Origin: an uncultured Candidatus Poseidoniales archaeon
Lineage (GTDB): Archaea > Thermoplasmatota > Poseidoniia > Poseidoniales > Poseidoniaceae
DNA: 58,843 bases
Reading direction: 5' to 3'
Assembly (NCBI GenBank): GCA_000246735.1
Contig: CM001443.1
Coordinates: 496,129-554,971 of the forward strand
Part shown: piece by piece, positions 31,126-39,270 of the stretch
How the letters are laid out: every line of letters starts with the position of its first letter
How positions within the stretch are numbered: position 1 is the stretch's first letter
The notes under the pieces: model-generated
The model's database searches: none
The model's input: only the letters and a program-made list of their open reading frames with translations
Told to the model about the DNA's origin: nothing
Position numbers and translations under genes: made by a program

Positions 31126-31947
31126 ATGGCCACCCCATTGCAACTTCCAGAAATCCCTCCTACGGGACCATGGGATGGTTACGTTTTGGTTGTGATTTGG
31201 CTTCCCCTTTTGCTCCGCATTTTGTTTTTGGCATTGCCTTTCAGGAGAGCCATAGCAAAGTTAGCGCCTCATTCGGGGTGGGCGTTGAAACAACTGCAAA
31301 ATTTGCCAGTTCGTGGCTTCGGAATCTTAGCACTCAATGAAATTCTCGCATTCAGCATTCCACCTCTGCTGGTCCTCCTGATACGCAGTGTATCTGACCC
31401 AATTGGTTGGACCACGTGGGGTGAAGTCAGTGAGGTTGGCATGGGTCTGCTCATTCTCTCCTTGTTTGTTTGGATTTTCCTTGACATGCTTCGCATTGCT
31501 CGGGTTCGAAGAATGTTGAAAGCCATAGAACGGCAGGATATTGCCAAGTTACGGAAGGTGGCTGATGTAGGAATCAAGGCCCGTTCATGGCTCCAGAAGT
31601 TTTCGATCATCAAGCCAAAACCCAGTTCCCTCGACGCAACAGAAGATGAATCGACAGGGGAGAGGGTTGCGAAGCGCTCATTGAAAATCTGGGGGACTCG
31701 GGCATTGATGGCTCGAAAGTTTACACCGCAAGGATTGCTTGGAGGTCTTGCGCTTGGCGCAGCGATTGAGGTGGCCAAAACGGGTGCTGGGAAATTGACG
31801 CAAGCCGTCGATGCAAAGATGCAGGCTGAATTTGATAAACTCGCAGAAATCAACACCAAGACACTTCTGTTCCTGCTTCTGCGAGATCTCTCAATGGGGC
31901 TTTTGCCAATTTTCATTCTTGCAGGATTGCCGGTCCTCTTTGCGTGA
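31126..31947 (+). CDS. Unknown membrane protein
   Basis: The 273-residue protein has four predicted membrane helices: near residues 15-38, near 65-90, near 105-130 (LLILSLFVWIFLDMLRI) and at the very C-terminus (MGLLPIFILAGLPVLF). A basic cytoplasmic loop of about 120 residues lies between helices 3 and 4. No family is recognised. ATG 31126 is preferred over the in-frame 31108 start, which only adds a short polar leader. A hairpin follows the gene before gpmA. Confidence 0.65.
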   Translation: MATPLQLPEIPPTGPWDGYVLVVIWLPLLLRILFLALPFRRAIAKLAPHSGWALKQLQNLPVRGFGILALNEILAFSIPPLLVLLIRSVSDPIGWTTWGEVSEVGMGLLILSLFVWIFLDMLRIARVRRMLKAIERQDIAKLRKVADVGIKARSWLQKFSIIKPKPSSLDATEDESTGERVAKRSLKIWGTRALMARKFTPQGLLGGLALGAAIEVAKTGAGKLTQAVDAKMQAEFDKLAEINTKTLLFLLLRDLSMGLLPIFILAGLPVLFA

Positions 31948-31950
31948 ATT

Positions 31951-31977
31951 CGCCGCCATGTTCATTGAGAGGCGGCG
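31951..31977. terminator. GC-rich hairpin between the membrane protein and gpmA
   Basis: CGCCGCC at 31951-31957 and GGCGGCG at 31971-31977 form a seven-base-pair stem with a 13-base loop. It starts three bases after the upstream stop and ends 24 bases before the gpmA ATG. It may attenuate read-through or mask the leader of gpmA. Confidence 0.45.
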
Positions 31978-32001
31978 CTGCCCCAACATCAGGGAGAAAC
32001 C

Positions 32002-32715
32002 ATGTCACTGCTCATTTTGATGCGCCACGGCCAATCCATGTGGAACGCTGCCAAGTTGTTCACCGGTTGGGTGGATGTACCACTGACCAATGTTGGCATC
32101 GAAGAAGCCATTGCGGGCGGGAAGCAAATCGCTCACCTTGACATCGATGAAGTGCACGTGTCGACGCTCGTTCGTGCTCAAATGACCGCCATGCTCGCGC
32201 TTGCTCAACACAATGGCGGGAAGACACCCGTGTTCCAATACCCACTGCCAGAGGCTGGCATTGATTCCGTTTCAGAAAACGAGGCGAGAATGATTGAATG
32301 GGCTCAAATCAAAGGCGATGCCGGTTCAGCAGATTTGCTTCCAGTCCATGTTTCATGGCAATTGAACGAGCGAATGTATGGTGACTTACAAGGCTTGAAC
32401 AAAGACGCCACTCGACAGAAATACGGAGAGGAACAAGTGCACATTTGGCGACGCTCTTTTGATGTCCCACCACCATCCGGTGAATCGCTCAAACTCACTG
32501 CAGAACGCACCATTCCTTACCTCGACTCAACGCTTGTGCCTGCACTTGAATCTGGCAACAACGTATTTGTTGCAGCTCACGGTAACTCACTACGTAGCAT
32601 CATCATGCACATTGAAGGATTGAGTGAAGAAGAAGTGCTTTCCCTTGAGGTTCCAACTGGCCAACCGATGATCTATGCATGGTCCGACACAGGATGGGAA
32701 CGCCGTGACATCTGA
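32002..32715 (+). CDS. gpmA: 2,3-bisphosphoglycerate-dependent phosphoglycerate mutase
   Basis: The 237-residue enzyme interconverts 3- and 2-phosphoglycerate in glycolysis and gluconeogenesis. The histidine phosphatase signatures are LILMRHGQSMWN with the phosphorylated His, a LTNVGIEEA turn, LNERMYGDLQGLNK with the catalytic Glu, and VAAHGNSLRSII with the second His. GDLQGLNK and the WRRSFD segment identify the cofactor-dependent GpmA type, which is bacterial in origin. Most archaea use the cofactor-independent enzyme. AGGGAG lies 8 nt before the ATG. Confidence 0.93.
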   Translation: MSLLILMRHGQSMWNAAKLFTGWVDVPLTNVGIEEAIAGGKQIAHLDIDEVHVSTLVRAQMTAMLALAQHNGGKTPVFQYPLPEAGIDSVSENEARMIEWAQIKGDAGSADLLPVHVSWQLNERMYGDLQGLNKDATRQKYGEEQVHIWRRSFDVPPPSGESLKLTAERTIPYLDSTLVPALESGNNVFVAAHGNSLRSIIMHIEGLSEEEVLSLEVPTGQPMIYAWSDTGWERRDI

Positions 32716-33196
32716 GCGAAGTTTCCTCTCCCGCACGAATGTGCTGCTCGTGGTTGGTGCACTTATCGCTCCCTGGTTGCTCTGTCAAATTTGGATCCTC
32801 ACGAGCGCTGGCGATGAGCCGTTTGAAGAAATGCCTCAGTGCGATGCTAACAGCATGAACTGTGCTCATCTCGGTGGAGGTGCCGATTTCAGAATGGAAG
32901 AACTCAGTTTAACCATCGAAGCTCCGATTGATGAGGTGCAGGCCAACCTCAATGCCTTCATTGAATCAAACAATGGCGATGTGCTTGTGGAAGAGGGTGA
33001 TGAAAATGCCTCGTACATTCATTTCGTTGTCCGGACCAGTTTCTGGCGGTTTCCTGACGATGTCGCCGTGTCGTTAACAGTGGTCGATATGGACACAACA
33101 CAGATTGAATTGCACTCACAATCTCGCTTGGGTCAAGGTGATTTAGGGGTCAATCCGGAACGCCTTGAAGCTCTTCATGCCTCGCTTGTGGCGTGA
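32705..33196 (+). CDS. DUF1499-like membrane-anchored protein
   Basis: From the GTG at 32705 the protein has 163 residues. It has an N-terminal membrane helix (VLLVVGALIAPWLLCQIWI) and then a DUF1499-like domain with CDANSMNCAHLG, a long amphipathic helix starting APIDEV, HFVVRTSFWRFPDDV and a C-terminal SRLGQGDLGVNPER. The exact function of the family is not known. The GTG start overlaps the gpmA stop by 11 bases and gives a compact N-terminus. The longer start at 32675 would overlap gpmA by 41 bases. The end overlaps the convergent JAMM gene by 22 bases. Confidence 0.68.
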   Translation: MTSERSFLSRTNVLLVVGALIAPWLLCQIWILTSAGDEPFEEMPQCDANSMNCAHLGGGADFRMEELSLTIEAPIDEVQANLNAFIESNNGDVLVEEGDENASYIHFVVRTSFWRFPDDVAVSLTVVDMDTTQIELHSQSRLGQGDLGVNPERLEALHASLVA

Positions 33197-33948
33197 TCAT
33201 TGAATTGACTCCACCCGTAAGGATAGCCTTCTTCATCCACCAAGACAACGTTAACGCCGAGTCCGTTCTTGTGAAAAGCGATCAACTGTATTTCGTGGAT
33301 TTTGTGGCCACTTGGTGCAACCCCGAGGACAGGAAGTTGTTGGCGTTGGAAAAAAGACCTGCGACGGGCTTTCGTTGGTTGTGCAACAGCCTCTTTGCCC
33401 ACCCTTCTTCGTTGGCCTTCCACATCATCAAACCATGGTAATGGGCCTTCAGGAGAGAACCTCAAACCGAGGATCATATCGATGCCTGCGGTTTCCTGCG
33501 CCGCATCAGCATCAGCACCACTTGGGATGGCAGGAGCGTTCGGATGGGTGTGCAACCAATGGGTAAAGCGACCTGCGCGTGAGCCCCGTGAACTGGAAAA
33601 CATGTCATCCGTCCAATCTTCAGGTAAATGGTGAACAGAATAGGAGTCACCGCGATTCACGATGTGCGCTTCCTTGATTCGATACCCTTGGCCTTGGAAC
33701 AGATTTGACGTGCACTCTTGTGCACTGAAAGCCACATCCACCTCTTCTACATGGGGGGTTTCAGCATCGATGTCGAGCCCAACCAGAATTTCATCAGGAA
33801 GGGCTTGAAGTGCCCACCATACGAGCGATTCGAACACTTCACCTGGAAGATGCACTTGAGCCGTGTAAGCTTCTCGACCGGTGTACGACTCCTCGTTGTA
33901 CGTGGTCATCAACTCAACCAGCCAAGATTCCACCATCGCCCTCGGCAT
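33175..33948 (-). CDS. Second JAMM/MPN-domain protein
   Basis: The 257-residue protein has a JAMM zinc signature with the same spacing as the one at 10739-11293: His133, His135, Ser143 and Asp146 in HTHPNAPAIPSGAD. The N-terminal 125 residues include strands resembling an MPN core (residues 55-105), and a C-terminal 90-residue extension is basic in the middle. JAMM proteins cleave isopeptide or thioester-linked ubiquitin-like modifiers. There is no E1 nearby, so it could share targets with the E1/JAMM operon or act alone. It is a single minus-strand gene, convergent with the DUF1499 gene. Confidence 0.75.
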   Translation of the reverse strand: MPRAMVESWLVELMTTYNEESYTGREAYTAQVHLPGEVFESLVWWALQALPDEILVGLDIDAETPHVEEVDVAFSAQECTSNLFQGQGYRIKEAHIVNRGDSYSVHHLPEDWTDDMFSSSRGSRAGRFTHWLHTHPNAPAIPSGADADAAQETAGIDMILGLRFSPEGPLPWFDDVEGQRRRVGKEAVAQPTKARRRSFFQRQQLPVLGVAPSGHKIHEIQLIAFHKNGLGVNVVLVDEEGYPYGWSQFNDHATSEA

Positions 33949-34032
33949 GGCTAAGATGCCCTCTTGAATGAACTGTGCGGAGGTTCATGGAGGGAAAGAA
34001 TCTTTCAAAAGGACTGGTGTCCTCGAATCATC

Positions 34033-34755
34033 ATGGCGAGAAAGAAAGGTGGCTTTGGGCGTTTCCTTGGCGCCATTACCGGCACGCCATACGAGCGGTT
34101 GTTGAAACAAGTTGACAAACTTGTCAGTGAGTTCGAGGACGACGATCGTAAATTAGCCCGGAACCTCAACAAATTAGTGACCATGGTTGGTGAACAATAC
34201 GAAGAAGAGAACCTCGATGAAGAGGAACACGATCTCATCATTGAAGCCATTGAAGAGGCTGACCCCGAGGGGCGAACCTTTGGCAAACTATCCGACGATG
34301 AAGATTCATTCTACGCCGGCAGCGTTCCAGATGCTCCCGAACTCAAGCGCGAGAAGCGTGCAAACCTCGATGACTTGATGCAATCAAAAGGGGACGAATT
34401 CCTCGGAAGTTATGGACGCGATGAATTCGAGGAATTCAAATCCCGAATGAGTGACGATTTCTTGGCTGAATCTGACGATGCAATCCGCCAAGGCGACCAT
34501 CAGGCAGAGATTATCACCGAGAATCGAGTCTTCGCTGACGCAGACGAGGAACTTGACCGACTGAAGCAACAGATTTCAGAAGAATCTGGCCTGGTCGATC
34601 CAAACGCTGAGGAAGAAGTCGACGAAGAGGAAGAGGAAGAAGTCGAAGGGTACTCCATTGACGAGAACGGCGTTGAGTGGTTCGAGGACGAAGATGGATA
34701 CTGGTGGTTCCGCGAGGAAGGCCAAGACGATTGGCAACCTTACGATGAAGACTGA
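34033..34755 (+). CDS. Highly acidic protein with N-terminal helical pair and aromatic C-terminal motif
   Basis: The 240-residue protein starts with a basic, Gly-rich stretch (ARKKGGFGRFLGAITGTPYER), followed by a charged helical hairpin (residues 20-75). A long acidic middle contains an uninterrupted Glu/Asp run near residue 197. It ends in an aromatic-acidic tail with ENGVEWFEDEDGYWWF, a WW-like or metal-binding repeat. There is no signal peptide. A cytoplasmic adaptor or chaperone-like role is possible. Nothing is recognised with certainty. ATG 34033 is chosen because the residues before it look non-coding. Confidence 0.65.
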   Translation: MARKKGGFGRFLGAITGTPYERLLKQVDKLVSEFEDDDRKLARNLNKLVTMVGEQYEEENLDEEEHDLIIEAIEEADPEGRTFGKLSDDEDSFYAGSVPDAPELKREKRANLDDLMQSKGDEFLGSYGRDEFEEFKSRMSDDFLAESDDAIRQGDHQAEIITENRVFADADEELDRLKQQISEESGLVDPNAEEEVDEEEEEEVEGYSIDENGVEWFEDEDGYWWFREEGQDDWQPYDED

Positions 34756-35657
34756 GTTTGTGGGTCATTTGACCAGAACTGCACGATGAGGGAGACCCAG
34801 AGTGCCAACACGATGCTTCCAAGATAGACATTCCATTCGACAAGGCGACTTGCGAGTAAGATTCCAAGGTAGAATACGGCGATAGCCCCTGCTAGGCCAA
34901 GCATGATGAAAGGAGCGTGTTTCTTTCTCGGATCGATGAAACTGTAGGCATAGTACCCTCCGCCCTTGTAGGCAAAGAGGTAAGCAAAGGCGACGTAAAA
35001 CAAACCCATTCCTACGCAAGACAAGGCGAGTTGGGGATGTAAGACAGGTGCCACGAGCATGACTTCAACGGCCAAAAACATGGCTGCAAAATTGTGCATC
35101 ACCTGTTCATGGTATTGGAACATGTATTGCGAATCGCGTTCCGCATTAACAAAATCAGGCAGGATAATGTAACGAACGACCGTTGCCGTCAAGAAGGCAG
35201 AACCACAAGCAACGACAAACATGTTGACTTGAATGAGTTCCAACCACTGCGGGATTGAACCACCGTTCATGCCGAAGAGGCTGGCGGCGAGCGCACTGGC
35301 AAAATACAGAATGTTGCTCAGCAACGTCCATGAACTAAACGTGACAAATTTTTCAAATCCGGCTGGATGGAGTGTCCTCACTTCACGCTCCTCATGGAGG
35401 AGCACTTGCATGGTTCCAGGGCCAACCCGGAACATCATGCCAACGGCGATGAGTCCCATTCCCAAAGCAATGCATCGGGCACTGGTCACAACCCAAGATG
35501 GGGTGCGTGAGCCGTTAAGAGAATCAGCACTTTCAGTAACTAAGCTCTGTAAATCAGTGATAGCGTACACCACGATGAGAAGGGAGCCAACGAGGCCAAT
35601 GGCAACGAAGGTTTGCCGGTCGGTATGCGCCGGACCGTAGTCCAATTCGCTGGCCAT
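34740..35657 (-). CDS. Polytopic membrane protein, eight predicted helices
   Basis: The 305-residue protein begins MASELDYG and has about eight hydrophobic helices. The region EKFVTFSSWTLLSNILYFA resembles the helix of FAR-17a/AIG1-like proteins, which are membrane hydrolases of lipids in eukaryotes, but the similarity is only visual. The gene ends 16 bases inside the acidic-protein gene on the other strand. It is followed upstream by another membrane protein gene on the same strand. Confidence 0.65.
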   Translation of the reverse strand: MASELDYGPAHTDRQTFVAIGLVGSLLIVVYAITDLQSLVTESADSLNGSRTPSWVVTSARCIALGMGLIAVGMMFRVGPGTMQVLLHEEREVRTLHPAGFEKFVTFSSWTLLSNILYFASALAASLFGMNGGSIPQWLELIQVNMFVVACGSAFLTATVVRYIILPDFVNAERDSQYMFQYHEQVMHNFAAMFLAVEVMLVAPVLHPQLALSCVGMGLFYVAFAYLFAYKGGGYYAYSFIDPRKKHAPFIMLGLAGAIAVFYLGILLASRLVEWNVYLGSIVLALWVSLIVQFWSNDPQTQSSS

Positions 35658-35700
35658 GACGAAGCGTCCCGGGTCGGTGATTTCAAGGTTCGTCCTACGC

Positions 35701-36420
35701 TTAGCGAAGATCGGGTAGGTCGTATTCTGAGGGCGCACGCGACGTATGTGGTCTCGGTGATTGATTGGTATATTTATCCGGAGGTGGTTGCTCCTCTCCG
35801 TATTCTTCCTTGTGCTTGCGTTTAATCGCTCGAGTTTGAATCGTTGCACTCATGATGAAAAGCACCAACACAATGGCGAGCGTTGAAGTGTTTTGTGGAT
35901 TGAAGTCGGTGAGCGGTTGCCCGTTGAGCACCAAGAGTCCGGAAAGTGTTGCAATGCTCCCAAGCAACGCTGAAACCAACATAGGCAATTGTTTTCGAAC
36001 CCAGATAACAGAAAAGAAGGCCACGATGGCCATGACATTTGTGATGAATTCACTGTCGGCAATTTCCATGCCCTGCCCATCGAGCCATCGGAAGGTCCAC
36101 GAGAACATGATGTAGGTGCCCATCGAAGCCATGAGGTAGATGCTCATTTGTATGGTCATGAGCATGATGCCTGAGAGCAACATCATCAGGATGATCATCA
36201 CATGCAAGTCTTCCAGCCCTGTATCAGGAACCATCGAAGATAATGTTGGCGTTAACACATAGCCCATGCCAGCCCCAGTTGCGCCAGCGACGTATTGCAA
36301 TCGCTCATGCCCCCGGAGCATTAGAAAGACGCCGCCAAGGATCAAGACGATTCCAAAAACAGGTCCAAGAGCAGACAGTTCATCCAATAAGGGTGAACTT
36401 ACATCGTTTATATCCGCCAT
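35701..36420 (-). CDS. Polytopic membrane protein (DUF4203/TMEM198-like pattern)
   Basis: The 239-residue protein has about seven hydrophobic helices and a hydrophilic, Pro-rich cytoplasmic tail of 45 residues. A LRGHERLQYVAGATGAGMGY segment, with a charged turn followed by a glycine-rich helix, resembles the DUF4203/TMEM198 fold. ATG 36420 is taken as the start. The alternative GTG at 36429 adds three residues. The function is unknown. It lies 43 bases upstream of the eight-helix protein and may be cotranscribed with it. Confidence 0.62.
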   Translation of the reverse strand: MADINDVSSPLLDELSALGPVFGIVLILGGVFLMLRGHERLQYVAGATGAGMGYVLTPTLSSMVPDTGLEDLHVMIILMMLLSGIMLMTIQMSIYLMASMGTYIMFSWTFRWLDGQGMEIADSEFITNVMAIVAFFSVIWVRKQLPMLVSALLGSIATLSGLLVLNGQPLTDFNPQNTSTLAIVLVLFIMSATIQTRAIKRKHKEEYGEEQPPPDKYTNQSPRPHTSRAPSEYDLPDLR

Positions 36421-36466
36421 GATTCTCACAGGAACTGGAAGAATTTAGCCTCATCGCCCTCAAACC

Positions 36467-36826
36467 TCATGTTCGTGTCTTCCACAGGTCCAAGGTATGG
36501 AGGTCGAATTTGATGATGCAAACATCAGCCCCTTCTTTTGCAAGTGCTTCGTTTGCTTTCGCTTCGCTCGAAATACCGATGATGAGGTGTGGGCGTGAGA
36601 TCTGTTTGGTTTCAATGGCTAAATTGAGCATCTTGAGGACTTCGAGGCCGGTGTGTGGTGGCATGAAGTAATCCAACAATACGACATCTGGTTTGTGTTC
36701 AATGATATGTTTGAGAGGCTCGCTTGAGTTCCACCGTTGCAACAATTCGACTCCATTGAGATTACAACCTGCTGCGTCAAGCATCGCCGTTAGGTCGTAC
36801 GTGTCTTCGAAAGCGAGCACACGCAT
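36467..36826 (-). CDS. Stand-alone response-regulator receiver domain
   Basis: The 119-residue protein is a single CheY-like fold with the acidic pair Glu7-Asp8, the phospho-acceptor Asp52 in VVLLDYFMPPHTG, a Ser in the fourth strand (IIGISSE) and a Lys in CIIKFD, where the usual Pro after Lys is absent. No output domain is attached and no histidine kinase gene is in the window, so the partner is unknown. It follows the S15 peptidase gene by nine bases on the same strand and might be cotranscribed with it. Confidence 0.85.
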   Translation of the reverse strand: MRVLAFEDTYDLTAMLDAAGCNLNGVELLQRWNSSEPLKHIIEHKPDVVLLDYFMPPHTGLEVLKMLNLAIETKQISRPHLIIGISSEAKANEALAKEGADVCIIKFDLHTLDLWKTRT

Positions 36827-36835
36827 GTCTTCGCC

Positions 36836-38794
36836 TCAGGATGGGAAGGGTTGTTGATCCCACCAGTGAGGTGATTCAAACCACGCCTCATGTGAGGTCG
36901 GTCTGTCGATCAGCGGCAGGCCGAAGGTGCCGCCATTGATGCTCAAACCACCGGCGGGGTTCGAAGCGCAGGGTCCCGGCAGGTAATCCTCACCAGTCTC
37001 TGATAATTCCAAACGCAGGGCGTGACCAGCAGGCAGCACAACATCAAGTGGATTGAATTCCATCAACATTGTGTATTGACTGAGCGGTGCTGTTGGTTTT
37101 GCATCATAGCCCCCGTCCCTGTATCGAATGTCCATTGTTGCGTGGCCAAGTCGAAGGTTTTCCGTATCATCGTAAAGAGTTGCGAAGATTTGACCGCCGT
37201 TGCAGGCTTGTGTCGTGACATCAAGGTGAAGCGTAGGCAGACCCGAGATGTGAGTCTCATTGCCAAATGTTGGGCTCGTCAGTGTGACAGAACTTCCAAC
37301 TCCATTCACTGTTCCGAGGTTGCCCCAAGAGGTGTCGATGGTGTGCATGTCCCACATCAGGTCGGCGGGTGGCCATGTTGTTTCGACGTGCCATCGGCCG
37401 TCATTGGTTTGCATTTGCACCATTGGCTCTGGTTCATCACCGATGCCTTTCAGGTAATAATTGAACCAAGCATACAACTCAACAGCCCAGTCCATACGGC
37501 TCATGTTTGGATAGGCTTCCTTTCCATATCCAGTGTCAAGTTCGCTGTGTCGGTCTGGCTGATCGGGATAATTGTGGGCCCACTGGCCAGAGATGGCGCG
37601 AGCGTTAATCCCAGCATCAATCAGCAACTGGTAGGTTGGGAAGGCGTGGTATGGATCGACGTTCCAATCCTGCATTCCCCAAACGATGTAGACACTCCCA
37701 CGGTAGTTTTCCAACACGTCAGGCAAGTGCCTTCGTTCGTCCCAATAGTCGTTCCATTCAGCCCCGCCAAATTCGGCCCAGCCCCATGTTGAAAACGGAT
37801 TAAGCGGGCCAATCGCATCGTCTGAACAGATTCGCATGTCATCGGTTGTAAGATCAGTCGTCGCTGCTTGGTAGGCTGCGTCATAGCCCATGGCTCGTGC
37901 TTCGGAAGAACCGTTGCGGTAGAACATTTCTTGCACGCCAATTGAACCAGAAATCGGCACGATTGTTTTCAAGTGCTCCGAGGGGTTTTGGGCAGCTTCC
38001 CAGTTGGTTGTGCCGGCGTAGGATTTACCCATCAATCCGACATTACCATTCGACCAGTTTTGTTGTCCAAGCCAATCGGTCACCGCTTGTATCCCCGTTT
38101 GTTCACCAAGACCTTTCACATCTTGGCAGTGTGTGGATTGCCCTGTGCCGAAGGTTGAGGCTTGAGCGAAGGCGTAACCATGTGGTAGGAACGTGTCATA
38201 CACCCATTTTCCAACGCCGCCGTCTGGCACCGTGTTCGGTGATGAGTCGTCGCCAACACCGGGCAACCCTTCCCCGCCGAAGTCATAGTAGGGATGGATG
38301 GTCATAATGACAGGAACTTGAGTTCCTTCAGGCACGTTTGGAAGCCACAGCGCAACGTGCATGAGGGCAGGTCCGGGGAATCCAGCATCTTGTTCACTCG
38401 CCGGAAGTTCAACTTCGATGAAATGCTCCGTGTAAGGCAATGCTTCGTAGGTTCCATTCACAGGCAATTGTGCTCGCAGTGTGTCCATTGGCAGGTCCAT
38501 TTGGTGGCGAAGGTGCAAAGGTGTGTTCCACCAATCACCTTCGAATTCTTCCTCCATCGTGCTTGAAATGAGGGTCTCGCCAAAGGTCATAGCCAGCAAC
38601 AAGAACACAACCGCCACGGCGATTGTGCTGACGGCGGAGAGGGTCAGTTGGCGTCGAGCCATCCCATCCTTCTCATGGCCCGAAATCAAAACGGCCTCAA
38701 CTGAAGCCTCTTGAACGGAAGCGTCGGACCCAGCCATGATAGTTCCAAGTGCTTCTCCATGAAGAGCATGACGCTTTGATGGAATCAAACTCAT
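36836..38794 (-). CDS. Membrane-anchored S15-family peptidase (X-Pro dipeptidyl-peptidase/CocE type)
   Basis: The 652-residue protein has a cytoplasmic N-terminus of about 50 residues, one membrane helix (residues 50-75) and a large outside domain. The alpha/beta-hydrolase core shows the oxyanion segment IHPYYDFGG, the nucleophile elbow GKSYAGTTNW (catalytic Ser), the Asp in GMQDWNV and the His in GQWAHNYPD. A C-terminal jelly-roll domain (about residues 480-640) completes the S15/CocE layout. It should release X-Pro dipeptides or cleave esters at the cell surface and so supply peptides. The ATG overlaps the stop of the upstream small membrane protein (ATGA), so the two are coupled. Confidence 0.88.
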   Translation of the reverse strand: MSLIPSKRHALHGEALGTIMAGSDASVQEASVEAVLISGHEKDGMARRQLTLSAVSTIAVAVVFLLLAMTFGETLISSTMEEEFEGDWWNTPLHLRHQMDLPMDTLRAQLPVNGTYEALPYTEHFIEVELPASEQDAGFPGPALMHVALWLPNVPEGTQVPVIMTIHPYYDFGGEGLPGVGDDSSPNTVPDGGVGKWVYDTFLPHGYAFAQASTFGTGQSTHCQDVKGLGEQTGIQAVTDWLGQQNWSNGNVGLMGKSYAGTTNWEAAQNPSEHLKTIVPISGSIGVQEMFYRNGSSEARAMGYDAAYQAATTDLTTDDMRICSDDAIGPLNPFSTWGWAEFGGAEWNDYWDERRHLPDVLENYRGSVYIVWGMQDWNVDPYHAFPTYQLLIDAGINARAISGQWAHNYPDQPDRHSELDTGYGKEAYPNMSRMDWAVELYAWFNYYLKGIGDEPEPMVQMQTNDGRWHVETTWPPADLMWDMHTIDTSWGNLGTVNGVGSSVTLTSPTFGNETHISGLPTLHLDVTTQACNGGQIFATLYDDTENLRLGHATMDIRYRDGGYDAKPTAPLSQYTMLMEFNPLDVVLPAGHALRLELSETGEDYLPGPCASNPAGGLSINGGTFGLPLIDRPTSHEAWFESPHWWDQQPFPS

Positions 38795-39180
38795 GCGCTG
38801 GCTTCAGCCGCTTCTCGGGCTTTGCGGGCTGCGATGAACGATCGAACACACACAACAGTGTAGGCGCTGCCAGTGACCAACAACATGAGCATGGAGCCCG
38901 ATGCATAGGTGATTCCATCGCCCATGACCATGAAGAATCGAGTGCCTCCAATCGCACACAGCAAGCCGAAAGTAGCAGCAATGTGCATCCAAAGTTTTCG
39001 CTTTTCGGGCATTCGCATGACCATCACGCCAGCAAGCGCAAGCGGTACGCCGAGCATGCTTGGGAAATACGAGGTAATCGAGTTGGAATCTGAGAGAATC
39101 GAAACAGCAATACCCCATGCAATGAGGAATGCTCCATAGCCGAGGGTTAGGTTTGGTACGAAATTTGATTGTTGCTCCAT
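38791..39180 (-). CDS. Small four-helix membrane protein
   Basis: The 129-residue protein has four hydrophobic helices and a short basic Ala/Glu-rich tail. It is not assigned to a family. It is the first gene of a minus-strand operon with the S15 peptidase (ATGA overlap) and perhaps the receiver-domain gene. It may help insert or stabilise the peptidase, which is only suggested by coupling. The start at ATG 39180 faces the divergent cyclophilin gene. Confidence 0.7.
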   Translation of the reverse strand: MEQQSNFVPNLTLGYGAFLIAWGIAVSILSDSNSITSYFPSMLGVPLALAGVMVMRMPEKRKLWMHIAATFGLLCAIGGTRFFMVMGDGITYASGSMLMLLVTGSAYTVVCVRSFIAARKAREAAEASA

Positions 39181-39270
39181 GATTCTAACATGCCGCTTCC
39201 CCTTTTTGGTCTATGGGTCGAGGTGCCGCCCTTCCGCACGATTGATGGGGGGGAACCGGTTCGCCTAACC

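Noticed and set aside
37022-37792. A 256-residue plus-strand frame with many cysteines
   Set aside because: It lies antisense to the S15 peptidase, which has clear catalytic motifs, and has no start signal of its own.
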